A stretch of DNA of 64,000 nt from Vespula vulgaris (Eukaryota; Arthropoda; Insecta; Hymenoptera; Vespidae). A program made the translations under genes and the position numbers. The notes under the pieces were generated by a model. That model made no database searches and was not told the origin of the DNA. It saw nothing but the letters and a program-made list of their open reading frames with translations. The stretch spans positions 4,573,501-4,637,500 of the forward strand of contig NC_066594.1 of NCBI RefSeq assembly GCF_905475345.1. The letters run 5' to 3'. Positions 25,901 to 40,700 of this stretch are shown in pieces (position 1 is the stretch's first letter; the number at the start of each line of letters is the position of its first letter).

Positions 25901-26990
25901 TAAATTGCACTTTCATATCTTTCATACTTACGTAATATCGCACTCTTATTATAATTAAATACAGTCGACAGGTAAGTTAACGATTGTAATTATTAATATT
26001 TGGAATTTCAAAATACTAATATCATCATATTGTTATATCTAAGTATTATTTGCACTGATAATATTATAAAGAAATTAAGAATAACGAATACCTTGATTAA
26101 AAAAGTATTATAAATCCTATAATTATTCATTTGTGTACAGATAAGCTAAATAAGATCACCGAAATATAATTTATAGTATAAATAAAAAAATTACCAAAGC
26201 GAAAATCGCACTATTCTTTATTGGATTGGAAAATAGGTATTAACCTACCATATGTTATACCTATTGTAGTTATGTTATCCTATCGGCGTTTCAGGAAAAT
26301 TGTTTTCTCAATGGTACGAAGTAAAATAAATTTAAATTATTATCATCATTTTTTTTATAGAATAAAGAAGATTATGAAATTAAATGTATAAAAATAAGTA
26401 ACGAAGAAAACCGAATAATCTTTATAGAATTGTTATTTTTGAACGTTAAACGTTTAAATACTTCACGACTTAACATTTTAAAAACGCATTGACACGATAG
26501 AATTTTAATATGAAATTTTCTCGAAACGATATAAAATCAAAACTATTTTTAGACTATAATATCGATCAGAAGTTATGAACGCTATATACTATGATCCCTT
26601 TAAAATTTGTCAGAATAATTTACTAAAATATCACTAATAGCACAGTGTAAAGTCCGTGGAAAGACAAGCGTATCTTCTCGTAATATGAATATGTCGCTTT
26701 CAACATATGTTACGTGTCAGAAATATAACTAATTAATTAACAGCAGAACATATGCATTGCAACGATCAAAATTGCCATGTAATCATACAATTAATAATTC
26801 GTTATCAATCGGAATCGTAAATAGCAATGGTAGAATATTGGACATGTAACGCAATAATACCGAGTTTTGAGAAGTTCTCGATAAAGTAGCTCTAGCGAAT
26901 AAAACGTATGACGAGATCTAAACTGGATAACATATTACGTTACATAGTTTATCCTTGTCACATTATCGTCACGTTGGCGATTATCGTGAT

Positions 26991-27720
26991 AGGAGAAAAT
27001 GAGAAATGCGTATAGTAATGACAAACCACGGAACCAATATTCACTGGGCGAGGACTCGGTAATCCACATGCGTACGATGGATACATATCGTGCATTGACT
27101 TTGACTTGCGTTATTAGTCTGGCTTACCAAAACGACGAAACCGTCCTCTATCCTATATCTTTTGCTATTCACGTAAGCTATGCCATCCATTCTTTAGCAA
27201 CGTGTATGCGTTCTTTGCGAAATAATGAAACGGATCGATATTTTCGCAATCGGGAAAGTGAAATCTGGTCGGGAAATGGAAAAGTGCTTCCTATAACCGT
27301 TATAAAGGAGAATCTTCGTAAAGACTCTTTTGGCCATCGCTTCTTTTAATGTTCCTCGTGTTACAGCTTTGCTTCCTCCCTCTTATCTACTAACTCACCA
27401 GTTCACCTATTCGCCAGATATTCTGAAAACGAAACGCTTAATAGGAATTTTCTAAAACTGTCAAGTGCCGATAAAAACTTGGCCGTAAGTAATGTTCCTT
27501 CGAATATGGAGCCATGCTCTGGCCGTTGCCACGATGGCCAACATTACGGATGACCAGGCTGTAATTCCGATGTTTACTGCCATCGTAAAATTTTTCATGA
27601 GAACCCATCGGACTTTACTTTTTTACGCCGGCAAGAACGAAGCTCCGTTTTACGGCGGAGCTATATGGATTTTCGCGACTTCTCTCCTTGCATAAATCGA
27701 CGAAAAGAAAGCTCCTTCGT
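26991..27720. promoter_or_regulatory. GC-richer island with two unexplained open frames
   Basis: Frames at 26999-27349 (116 codons) and 27492-27695 (67 codons) on the + strand have fairly protein-like composition (for example IWSHALAVATMANITDD, FYAGKNEAPFYGGAIWI). I recognise no family, and they are not joined by a clear intron. I keep them as an island, not as genes. A regulatory element or a decayed coding exon are alternatives. Confidence 0.22.
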
Positions 27721-29500
27721 TCGACCTTCTGATGCATCTTTTTAAAGTTCGAGGAAATGTGCATTGCAAGTTATTTAATTGCAAGTATTGTTACAACAGT
27801 AAAATCTTAAGAAATATATACTATTTATTTTTCTCTAACAGTAAACAATCTTAATGGTTTTGTACATCTTCAATACATATTCGATTGTACAATTTCGACA
27901 CATAATGTAACTTTTTTCTGCAAGATAATACTGAAAAGATATATTAAGCTAGGTTCTATTAAAAGCTTTTCCTAATATAATGAAAGTTTCCCTATTAATG
28001 GCTAATAATAATCAACTCTATACATACAAGTATTTTTTTCTTCTTGCCAAATGTGTTATAAATTACCTTTTGAAATAGAAGAAATTATACCACGTAAATG
28101 CACGGTCCAGAACATAAACGTACACACTAGTTATAATTTATAGACGATGAGAGAATGAAAGTAGGAAATTTCAAAATGTCGATAATTCTACGAACAATGC
28201 GAAAGCACAAAATCTGTAGTACGCGAATGGTCAAAGAGTTATAACTAGTTTCGTTAACAGGCAACGAACAAAAAGTATTGTCATTAAAGATAAAAGAACG
28301 GATCCATGCTCGCAATTAGTTTTCATTTCCTATACATTCAACGTTCACGAGCGAAATACATAAAATTTTTCTCTCTTGCCTGATCACGAATTCTACAAAT
28401 ACATATAAAATATGCATTATAAATTATTTATAATGACGCGCACTTTCACATTCCTATGTATATTTCTGCGAAGCGTCGCACAGTATTATCGACACAATGG
28501 TCATATCTGTTCTAGAAATTCGAATTCTTCAATTTCGATCTCACTGATAAAAAAGTAAAAAATAAAAACTATATTTTCTCTTTTTCATAATAATATTATT
28601 ATATGATACAAAGGAAATCAAACTTTTCTATCACCTTTCTATTTGGAATGTATACTTTTTAAAACGTTACGTATCGATTACTTTCATGTGAATTTTAGTT
28701 CCGTCCACGTGACCCACATTATTGCATTTGTTATAAACGCTTATAAAATGTAAGGTATGATATTTATGAAACCAAAACGATAATTGGTGGACACATGAGA
28801 AGTTATACGTATATAAAATAACGATCTAAATTATAGCTATAAAACAATAAAAAAAAAAAACTAATTTTTCGCTAGTACGATGACTATAGTTCTTCACCAC
28901 GAAAAACTGTTTCTACACTACGGGCGATTAAAGTCTCTGGATATGTAACACTTACTAAAATAGCAATATGCATTTGTTGATTTATTAATATTTTGCCCAT
29001 AGTACAGTATTCGTTGTCCTAATCTTTTCCTACTTTTTATTACTATGGTTTTTATTTTAATTAACAAAGAATGATTAATGAATGATTTTCCAGTTTCTTC
29101 TTGATAGACAAAATGTTGAAACAGCATCTGATTTCGTCTGAATAATTAAATATCTTTTGGGACGAACCACACTCTTGAAAAGGAATGAAATATGCGTCTC
29201 ATATAAACAGGAATCTTAATAATTTCGGCCAACGACAATATCATGCAACTCAGCTGCAGTATAACATTCGACATTCCATTATAAGACATGAAACTGATTG
29301 GGTAATAGAACATACCACAAAAACCAGAATTTACACACTATTCCTTCTGTTAAATTTTCACGTTTAAACATTAGAATCGAATGTAGCTAGCTGAGCAGAA
29401 AATGCAAGTATGTAAAGAATGTGTAGTATTCGGACACATTGTTGCACCAGCATATAAATATTATTTGTTCTAACGATCCTACTAACGATAATTACGAATA

Positions 29501-29504
<4 letters not shown>

Positions 29505-29553
<49 letters not shown>
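29505..29553. repeat. (CT)n microsatellite
   Basis: A pure CT run of nearly 50 bases. Confidence 0.95.
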
Positions 29554-29557
<4 letters not shown>

Positions 29558-30108
29558 GAGCATTTCGATTATATTCGAATTGTGAATCAACACGCGAAGT
29601 CTCAAAAATGTTAAAATATAAATCCAATTTAATTTGAATCCTGTTTTTATAAATCGAGATATCGAACTAAAAAAAAATCATGAAGGTGTTTTAAAGGTCT
29701 GAAAAAAAGGAAAATTATCTAAAAAAAATTCAGAAGTGAAAATTTATCTAGACGAAAGAAAAAGGAAAAGACAATGGATTCGTTTACTCTTGGAATGAGA
29801 GTATCTAGAAAAAATATGGCTTGTAGAATCCGCAGCTTCTGCACCAATAAAAGTGTTTTTTCCTCCTCCTCTCATCGTAAATATTGTCCTTTGACATATC
29901 TCTGCTTTATTGGTCGATTCGTCAGTATTTTACTGACAACAACCGCGCTAGAGATACCTACACCGTCGACGACGCACATTTATTAGAAAATAAACCCCTC
30001 CTGTTGGTCGATACGTTTTAAGGGCGATACGAATTCGAGCTCTTCTCGGTACAATTTTTTGTCTCTTTCATAAAACCTATTCGTAAAGGTCAAAAACGTA
30101 TTCTTTGA

Positions 30109-30110
<2 letters not shown>

Positions 30111-30171
<61 letters not shown>
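30111..30171. repeat. (AT)n(AC)n compound microsatellite
   Basis: About 33 bases of AT pass without a break into about 28 bases of AC. Confidence 0.95.
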
Positions 30172-33100
30172 CTCGGAAGGAAATTATAATTTCATTAAAA
30201 ATAAGATTCTTGCACGTTATAAGAAATATGGATGATATTCTATTATAGTAAATACAAATGATACTATTTCTATTAACAAGATAACTCTGATAAACTTCAT
30301 TATCTCTTCTAATCTTTTAAAATGTAATACTTCGTCGATGCATGAAACTACGTATAGCTTTAATTGCTTTCTTAGCAAAGCATACTTAATTAATTCTTTT
30401 TCAGTCTTAACTGAGAAAGTTTTAAAACAATTGTAATACTCATTTTTCATTTTCATATCTTATTTATGCTATAACTTTTTTCTTCCAATAAAATTGTAAC
30501 ACAGATTTATGTTTGTATTTTATATTGTATAATGGTTGAGTTCTCGTGAATAAATGAATAGTTATATAAAATAGATTTCATATAGTTTTGGTTCATACTA
30601 CATTATTATTTATTCTAGCATACATTTGTATTACGATAAGAGAATATTAACGAACTAATATTTGTTATATCGAACAAATCGAGAACAGAAATGCGAAATA
30701 ATCCCGATAGACGATCGCACGTGCTTCTCGTCCCTTTCGATAGATATCCTGCTTTAATTCACGATACAATAGCGATTGGCATGTTTATTCCAATGTAGGT
30801 ATATTGATCGATTCGATACTGCGCTCCTCTAACTCCACTATCCGGGACTTATCGTATGTACGATTTCAAAGAAAAGAAATGCGAAAGCTATATATTATTA
30901 TAGACGCGTCAGTAAAAAATCTTTTTTAAAATCGTTTTTACGTAACAGTTATTCGAAACAACTATGACGCGCTTATTTCGAATTTTATGCAAATAATCTG
31001 TGTAATTCTTTATAAATAATAGAAATATCTGCGTGGCTATAGTGTATAAATACATATATTGTGACAGGAAAAAAGCATAAATACGAATAAATGACGTCTA
31101 TATACGTATAAGGAATTGCATTGAAGACACCGGATAGGTATACTCTCTTTGCCGAGCTTCTCATTCTCCATTTTCTGTTATTCCTCCGTTTCTATCCTCT
31201 AAATGGAAATATCCTTGTATACACTCGATATTCATGCATGCGTTGAAGATATTCTAAGCTATAAACAACTTTGATAAATATATACGATGAACATGGTAAA
31301 TGCTATAAATATATCAACTATCTTTTGCTTAATTATCACAATATTGTCAAGGAACATTCATTAATATCATGTTTCTTGCAATTATCAATTACTTACAACT
31401 CATAAGGTCTTGAATAGTGTATGTATACGATGATATTTCAAAAGTTTATAAAATTGAAGTAGAGAGATAAAAGAAAACATGAAAGTAGAAACTTAGCGAA
31501 GTAGAAAGAGAGTACATTTACCAATCGCCATTAATATATATGATTTGTACATAATTTTATACATGTACATGTATGTATACATAAGTACGCACACATAGAT
31601 AACAAATATGAAATCGGAGTAGGATGCAACTCTAGGAATACGAGCATAAACTAGGAGAACGTTCGTACATCTCTGTGTACATTACTCCCGAGGGTTACCC
31701 TATTATACAGCCTCTAAGTTAATAGACTTAGATCGGAGAAGGCAGCACTTTGTTCCATAGCGTCCAATCTATTTCGTGCATTTCGTCGATGCGCGTGCGC
31801 GTACAACCTTGCGACGATTCTATGTCGTCCATCCTTCTCCGTTTCCTTCCATTTCTCTTCCTTTCCCGTCTAAATTCATAACAACGCGATGAACTCGATA
31901 AATATATTTCTCGAAATTAACGCGTCTCACCAGATAATACCATCTGCACAATGTCTATGCGAACTGAAATCAATCGATAGATTCGAGTATCATAGAAAAA
32001 TATTCTCCTATGTACAATCTACAATTATGGTTTGATTTATTAATTGCAAAAATCTTGATTCATGTAATATCTTTCCTACTTCCTTCGGATACTTTGACAT
32101 AACTTGTATAAAAAAAAAGACAGATAAAAAAAGAGTAAGAAAGCGGGATAAAAAGTTGAAATACAAAGAAATGAAATTTGTCGGATGAGAGAACAGGGAA
32201 TGTTAAATCAACGTTAAATCAAAAATCGATATATCGTTTCGTCATTAAGCTCGTCGAATGCATCTCACGTGGACAATATAATCCCAAATTCCTTTTGCGA
32301 TTGTCTTAATAACAAAAGATACCACCTGCTTAATCCAAGTCGCCTAAGCCTCGTCATGATTACTTCCCTTATCACCTTTTTCTTCTATCTCGCACCGGAT
32401 ACGCATTATCGTTTTTTATCGAACAGACTAGAAATAGTAGCAAAAGGAGGTAGCAAGAGCAATGGCAACTTCGCTACCAGCAGCGACATTAGCAAGGACG
32501 CAACCACTGTCGCTCGGTTAATGGATGTAGAAACAAAAGAGACGACTACGACGAAGTTGCAGGGAAATGTTCGGTGCATGGACAGGGGATACGAAAGAGA
32601 AAAGGAAGGAGTAAAATAAAGCCGTAGCAATGGATACCAAAATAGATGAGTCGGCGGAAGCGCGGTTTCCTAACGAACCTGAAACAAAAGTAGCTGCATT
32701 ACTCTGAAACCGTTATTTACATAATTGCAGCGTACAAGCGGGTATGCATACATACGTGTGCGTTTTCTTCGTCGACCTCGTACCAGTATCTGTGCGTACT
32801 TACCAATGAAATCTTTCTTGTTTCCATTCTCTGCAAATTTAATTTTTCTTCCACCTTAGTAAACATCTGGATACGTAGATATCTTTTTCGAAATTATCAA
32901 GAAAAATGAATCTCTTGTACTAATGTTTTTCATCGAGGAAAAAGATAAAAGTATTCCTCGTATCGAGAATGCTCGAGCTCGCATGTTCGTTATCAAGTGG
33001 AGATCAATATTTCCCTTCGTTAATATCTCCCCGTTATCGTTATACAGTACACCCGAAAAATTATAAAATTTTTATTCCGAATACAATCTGACGCATCTTC

Positions 33101-33850
33101 TATAACTTTCAGTTAAATGAAATCTACTGTTCGGATGTAGTAAAACTGATATTAACACAGTTTCATTTCAACGAATTATTATAATTAATATTGTACATTT
33201 TGTCGTATGTGTAACAAGATCGCAAAGAATTTTAATAACACTATTTATAAATAAAATTACATAGAAAATAATGATTGTGTGTTTCTTCGATTGTTTCCTT
33301 ATTCGGTATAATATTTTACGCAATTCAGTATAATTTCGGTACGAATATGTTCCCTGAATGAGTAATATTCTTGACCTGAAGACCTGATAAACTAACAAAT
33401 CTCATTCCTCTTGATTGGCTGTGACAAAGTAGTGAACTTATAAAAATATCATCATGGCTGATAATCAATTAATTATATTGCTTAAACTGTGAAACTAAGT
33501 ATCGTCCAATTATTGTTAAATTGTTACACAGGAAGTTCTTTGTTTCAAGCTCGTTCTATATTGAACGAACTGAGTTATAAAAAAATTGAAATACAAAAAT
33601 TCAGAAAATTAACAATGTCAGTTAAAAAAAATGTAGTACAGCTATTTTTTTAAATTTATCTACATTTTTGCAAACATTGTTTATCCAATATGATGGTATG
33701 ATCCTTTCTTGTTTGTGTCAAATAATCGTTGCGTCATTAAAATTCACATCCATAGAGAGAAGCCATGGAGAGAAGACATAGACCGATAAAACAAGTATTT
33801 CTTCTCTCTAAGGCACAACTTGGTTTATACGTTGAAACTCACGAAAGGTG

Positions 33851-34760
33851 TGAAAAAATTCGATGAAAGAGGAAATAATGTATTTCGATGCGCTTTCACG
33901 TTTGGAAGCGTCTAGCGTACGGTCTCCTTGTAGACACTTGGCACGAATATCCTCCTGTGCATCGACTTTTTTGTCGTCGTCTGCCCGTCACATAAGGCGA
34001 CGAGAAAACGTTTTTCCCTCGTACAAATCTATCCGCGAGAAAGCTTTCTTGTTGCGATTGTGTGCGCGCGCGCGATATTCCATTCGAAAAAGAAACGAAC
34101 GTAGCACTCGTTTCCTTACAACGACGACCGAGCGTCCTTTTTGGAGGACAAACTGATTCCGGTAATTCACCTGTCGAAAGCACGCCTAACATTTGACAAT
34201 GAGTGGACCGAGAGTGTCTGTTATTGATGGAACAAGCGCGAGAACCTTCTAGGAGTTTATACGGAAAGCACTCGCGGTATTTTTTGAGATTTTATGGTGG
34301 CATACGGTTCTCTTGTTAAGGTTACTGCAACCGCGATCGTAAAAAATCGTAAAAGGACGAAGAGGGACAGAGAGTGAGAGTGAGAGAAAGAGAGAAAGAG
34401 AAAAAGAAAGGGAGCATTGCGCTCTCGCGTCGATGAAATTCACGTCTCGCCGAAAAATCGAACGATTTTGTGATTTATTGTATGCGAAGGGATCGTCGGG
34501 AGTTTTGCAGGAAAAAGAAAAAAAAAAAGACATGAAAAATAAAACCCTCGTCGAACATGCGAACAACGACTTTCGGACGTTACGAGTTGCACTACTGTAA
34601 AACGAAAAGTGCGAAAAATCAGTACGAACTGCACGATTCTCCGAGAAGGACAATCGACAAATTACAAGCTGCCAGTAGATTACAAACGGTCCAGATGACT
34701 ATGTTGTCGGTTGCCACCGAATGGATTGATCGTTATTACGAATTCTCGTAACGCATATAT
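33851..34760. promoter_or_regulatory. CpG-rich island, candidate regulatory region
   Basis: Many CpG steps (GTGCGCGCGCGCGATATTCC at 34061-34080, ACGACGACCGAGCG) in AT-rich surroundings. Long overlapping frames exist on both strands (33863-34156 +, 33896-34192 -, 34249-34653 -), which is expected where stop codons are rare; none shows a domain. Function is unknown. Confidence 0.25.
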
Positions 34761-37700
34761 CGAGGGAACTGTTTTGGCAAGCAAATCGCGTTTCATTCAA
34801 ATTTCTCGCGAAAATCTAAGCGCTTTTCAAAATTCTTCCACTTTGAAATTTTTCTACAAAAATACCAGAGTAATCTTAACATCAACGAATATTCGCCATG
34901 TGAGAGTCGCGCTTATAATTCCGTCTGTACTAATAGAGGCCTTTCTTTCGAAAAACGTTCGGAAATTATGGAATACGGTGTCGTATTTAGCAAATGCTGG
35001 TATAAATATACATGTGTATGTACATAATATGTATGTATGAACGATTGCATATTGCTAACAAGCGTAGTTTGAATCGACGTAAGTAAACGCGTACTCGAGA
35101 CTTAAGACGTCCTTAATCCAGTCGTGATCAACACCATGTGCCTTGGCTCAATGCTTTCGCCCGTTGATCCCTAGAAATTGGATCGATAAGCTGCTATTCT
35201 ACGACGTGGAAAATGCAATTCAGACGATTGTGAAGTGTGAAATATACGCAAAACGCATAATTTTTAGAAACTATCGGATATACATACCAAAATGCAGCCT
35301 ACTCTTCTTGATCTTCCACTATTTAGCAATTCGATGCACTATTAACAACTCAATGATAAATTATCAATATATCCAAACTAACACTGCACATTTTCACTAT
35401 TCAATCGGATAGGATGTTCCTTTCTACGATGTTCACAGGCGAATGACTAACCGACCTTTCCTGTGTACAGTCTCCGGCTGTTAATAACAAACGTGTGTGT
35501 GTATATGTGTGTGTAAGAAAAATCAATAAGATGTTCCCCGAACAAAGTCAATAACGCTTCCGTTACAACGTAACTGTCCACAAATACTATGTATTTCTAT
35601 ATCCACAATGTCAAAACATTCGAAGGTCGTTAAAAGGAGAAAGGACGTTTCTCATTGAATGTTTTTATTCCTGATAAATTTCCTAAGAATTTCTAAATCA
35701 ATACACTCAAAAGATAAATAATCCGTGGTTGTTCGGAGGTAACGGGAAGGTCATTATCGTGGAAGTTAATTCCTCGATATTTTCCATAACGTATCCATTC
35801 TCCTTTGGTACAACGCACAGTCGTGGCGTATAAATCTTTTATCCCACACGGTTATACACTTTTCACGACTTTAACCGAGGCTCTGTGTGCACGGGATTTA
35901 AAGTTAAGCACGGTATAACGTTATGAGGCACTATTGCCCGCAGAGGAAATAAAAACGATTTAGCGAACTTACATCATTGCGGACCGTAGCAGATGAGTCC
36001 AACAAAATTCTTAAACGGTCCTTCGGATCTCTTTAATACAAAACGATCGTTAATAAAAGGTTCGTACGCTCCTTACTACGGTTATAAATCGAAATAGATC
36101 TTTATTTCGAGATTTAATAAACGCGAATGTCAACGTAATTTCAAATAAATTCTAAGGAAAGATTCAACTCTGCTTCGAACGAAATATTCTAAACTCACGA
36201 GTACGCATTTACGTAGGTTCGAAGTCTTCTTATCTTACGAAAGAACGAAATAAGGAGATAACGTCGAAATAACGATTCAATTTCTCTCCTTTGTGTCCTT
36301 CATTCGTCTCTGTAACGACGTAAATATAGCTTATCCCACTTGAGTCGACTCTCGGAAACGCGTTTACGAAAGAAGGCTCCAGTGAGAAAACTTCTTTCTT
36401 ATAAATCTCACGCGCGTTCTTCTTAAAGTGTGATTTCTTCTATCGCAATAGCAATGTCTAACAAAAATCCGTATGTGAAAATGGAGTCCAGGAAACAAAC
36501 CAAGCTCAAATGAAAGTACATCGCAAAAAACGTAAGTATGCCAAATCTGAGTCCTAGATTGTAAGCCATTTTACAGATATGAGGTTACAAAGATATCTTA
36601 TACTTAGTTTCAAAGACTAAAATCAATATTATTCCTATCGTCTTTCAACTTGTTCCTGTGTTGATTAATACAAAATATCTTATGAATCATCAACATACCC
36701 AGGTACTTATATATGCAACGTAATATTTCTACAAATATTTTAATAAACGAAATTTGCAAAATTATCTGACATTATTCTGAAATATGATTTTACTCGGTGA
36801 GGAAAAATTTATACTGGAAATATCATGATGCGACTATAACTAATGGAAGAAAGGTTTATAGAGCACTCTTGCTTCTTTATTTCTAAATAAGGAAGAGAGG
36901 AAAGAATCTTTATCTTAGAAAACCACACAATTTTCTACGGAATATTCTATCCTTTTGCGAATAAACTCAAGACAAGTTTGATAAGTTGAATTCTTAATGC
37001 AACGAAAAATAATAGATATACGAATAGAAGTAGACTCGGGAATTTGTCAAGAAGGGTAAAAAGCAGGCACACAATACTCTTTATTTTCGCAAGGATACAT
37101 CGTTTTTCTATATCGGTGAAAATGAGAAATTGGTTTCTTCGGTACACATAAACTGCAAAACTATCGGTGATGGAAAAGATATGAAACTTTAATTTTCAAT
37201 CCTATCGTTTTGACCGAGTAACTACAATACTTTATTATGCAGTTCTCGATTCTTTCAAAACATTGCATCACACAAATATCAAATGAAAATACACAGTTCG
37301 ATATATAGGAACATATAACGATCGTTTTATAATATTCACATTAAATGTGTAAGATGTAATATAAAAAATACATTAAACGCAGTTGTTTACAAGACAATCA
37401 ATCGTGTCCTAGTAGTTATAAGAATCAAACATACATTAGTTTCTTTAATACACTCTTTTCTATCACAAAGCTTTTAATTTACCAAGTATTTATTTATCTT
37501 TATGAAAATTCTTTATCAATGAAAAAAATCGATTACGAATAGAAAAAGTGAAGGAGAAATTGATTAAAGCAGAATAAAATAAGCTTTAATCAATACATCT
37601 TAAAACACATCTTTAAAAAAAAATTACGTTAAAGTAAAGCTTTCGAGAAGAAAAGAAAAAGAATATGGTAAGCTCTTCAAAATGAAAGAAAGTTTCTTAC

Positions 37701-40700
37701 GATGAAATACCCTGTCAATTATTTTTAAGAGTAACGGCATAGCAACAGCAATGACATCACTACTACAATCAACGTTGATCATTATATCATTTTATTTATT
37801 TCTATCGTGTTTTTTAATTCACTTATCTTCTGTCGATGAACTTTCTCGTCCTCTATCTTCTTTCTTTTTACTTCCTATTTTCTGTTTTTCTTATTTCGAT
37901 TTACATTAACGGAGAATTTTACGTTCGTAAATAAACGGGTAAAACTATTGTAATGTGAATACAGATACGTCTGCAAATATATTAGAGAAAGAATATTTAC
38001 ATTTTCTTATATTTACATTGTCGTAAAATGGAAAAAGTTTATTTATATATTTATTAAGATCTTATTATTTATTTAAGACATAAGCTTTCGCAAAACTTCT
38101 CCATTTAAATGTAACTGAAATACGAAATTAAGCATGATATTGACAAGGTATACTCAAAGGAAGGAAAGCAGAATTCGTAAATCAAGCAGGAATCCTTTTA
38201 GAAAATGCTACGCACGCGGTCGAAAAGTGACTATCCCTTTGTATAAGATTACAAAGGGTCGGTTTTCATGTTCGCGAAAATATATCCGAGAAGGAAGTTT
38301 ATTTGAAATAAAAAGCATGGTACGAGATTTTGAAACAATATTACATGCAAGAAAAAGAATCAGTAAATAGCATCGACTTTAAAATTTTGATCTATTCGGA
38401 TATTAGTTTTGAATTTATAAATATAATCATTTATTATTTTGGCTAATGTCGAACGAAAAACAAGCCGTTCTGTTATAAATAGAAAAAATATCAGGAGTCA
38501 TAATTTGTAATTGTAGTACTTTGGTCTTTCCTGGGAATCGTTTCACAATCGAACGAATCAAACGCGAACGAGATATCTTTCGGGTGTTCAAGTATCCTGT
38601 CACTCGTTTTGTATTTCGCGAGATTTTCTCTTGAACGGCGATATATGAGCATAAACTTTTAACGTCGGACTTTTACGTCGGACATTCTGTATATTCGTGG
38701 CAGAACCGAAAAATAAATCGGTTATAAGGATTCCAATGAGCGAACGAGAGTGACACGAGTGATGTGTTTCGTTCGAAAGTTAATTTATTCATAGCAGCGT
38801 TAAATTATTCATCGAGTATGAAACGAATTCAAGTTTTCCCCTAATTTATTTCCGAAGCCAAGCGACACGATGGATCGGATTATGAGAGAAAAACGTAATG
38901 TCAACGACGCTAGTGAAATGCCCGCGAAAAAACGACTTGCTTCGAGAAAAACGTCGACCAGCTTACACAACGTGCAAAGTACATATCTCGTTACAAATAA
39001 AATTCATGTCCACAAATCTTTTTGCATAAAAGGTCTTTCGTAAAGCGAGCAACTATGAATATTTTTTTGTAAAACTCTTTCCTTTCGTTTCTCGCTTGCC
39101 ATAGATCCATACTTCAGCAATTTATGTTATCCGGTTATAAATCTTTGTCCATTTTCCTTGTTGGCTTAACTCTTTCCGATGGCTTCGGAGATCTGGCACT
39201 TTTTTTCTAGTGAAACAAATTTTACTTTCTTTTCTGGGAAATTCTAGTCGAGTATTTATTTTCCAGAGTTTATATTTCAATCGAACGTACGTGCGTTTAG
39301 AACGTTCTATATTTCTCTTTGATCATACGATCAAATTGCTTAAAAACTATATACCAAAATCGAATCGCAGCAAACCTCAATAATCATTAGAGATAACCGT
39401 GATTCAATAACGAGATCATTGACAAGCGAATGACCGCCGAAACCAACTTGTTCCGGTCATGTCGAATATTTTGCAGAATAATTGCGTTTACCTCTGTTAT
39501 ACTTTCAGACCATACATGTATGTAGATCTATCGAACAGATTGCTTTAATGGGATAATGCAAGCGATACGTATAGTTGTATATTTTAAATGCGTCATCTGT
39601 CGATAACGACGTGGGTGGAATCAAACGATGCTGACCGATGTATCAGCGTTATTGTTACGTATTGACATCAGCTATTTTACAATAATACTTAGCATTCTTA
39701 AACGTTTCGAAAGGTCATCGATAAGTGTAGTTAGATTTCGCTGAGAGAAAAAAATAGAGAAAACTATCATATTCTGATTATGATGTCTATATCAAATAAC
39801 AATTTTAAAGATCTATTTATATATAATCGTACCGTGATCGTTCCATGTTCTTGCCAAGCAAAGAAACTCGACTTGTTTAATACAATTGTATACGTAACAG
39901 TTTATACGTCACCCGTACTGTGTTTGTCATCGTCCGTGACCCGAACGTCTCCCGTCATCAATATTTTCTTTGTTTCCCGATCTCTCTAGACTCAAGGACA
40001 CAGTACAAACTGGTATAAACGCGTCGGAAAATGTCTTACTCGTGTACGATGCTATAACATTTGACTGATCGGCGCATTTATGGACGGTCTGCGATCGCAT
40101 ATGAATGCTCGGACACGAAATGGCGACGGCACGATTATATATAAATGGACTTTAATACTTCCAAACAAGGCTGCGTTTTGAAAGAAATAGATCGATGCAC
40201 GATCATATTTTTAGTTCGCTTTAAACAATAACTTTTATAAGATTTATTCGAAATATTTCTTGAGCTGAAATATTGATGCAAGAACACTCAAGAAAGTTAC
40301 GAACGAACTAAAACGGTGTAACATTTATTAATTATCTTGCGTCTATATAAGCGTTAACATTTATCTATTACTCCAGTTTATGATAGTTTTTCAGAAGAAA
40401 AATCGCCACAGTAGTTTTTAGAAAGCAAATGTATCGATCAGTCGAGTTTATCACGTTTTCAAATAAATTGATTGTTCCTACGAAGAAAGGCGTCGCCATA
40501 CCTTTGCACAGTAAGTTGAATGAAAAATTATCTTTTTTGTGAACATCGTACCGTATGAAATGTAAATGTAAATGTAAATCTAGCAAGTGTAAAATGTAAA
40601 TTTAGTATGTGAATGTTCATGAGCAAAAATCTAGAGTAAAAGCATAACCTTCGAAATGTATAAATAAGCTCTATCTTTTACTTGCAAAAGATCTTTCTGT

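Larger units (their letters stand above)
27721..33850. other. Non-coding stretch with two long microsatellites
   Basis: AT-rich sequence. The frames at 29364-29627 (-) and 29983-30171 (-) are translations of the CT and AT/AC microsatellites. The frame at 32269-32619 (+) has no known domain. No gene is supported. Confidence 0.5.

Noticed and set aside
33863..34192. Overlapping frames of about 100 codons on both strands
   Set aside because: A CpG-rich stretch with few stop codons; opposite-strand frames of equal length and no domain.
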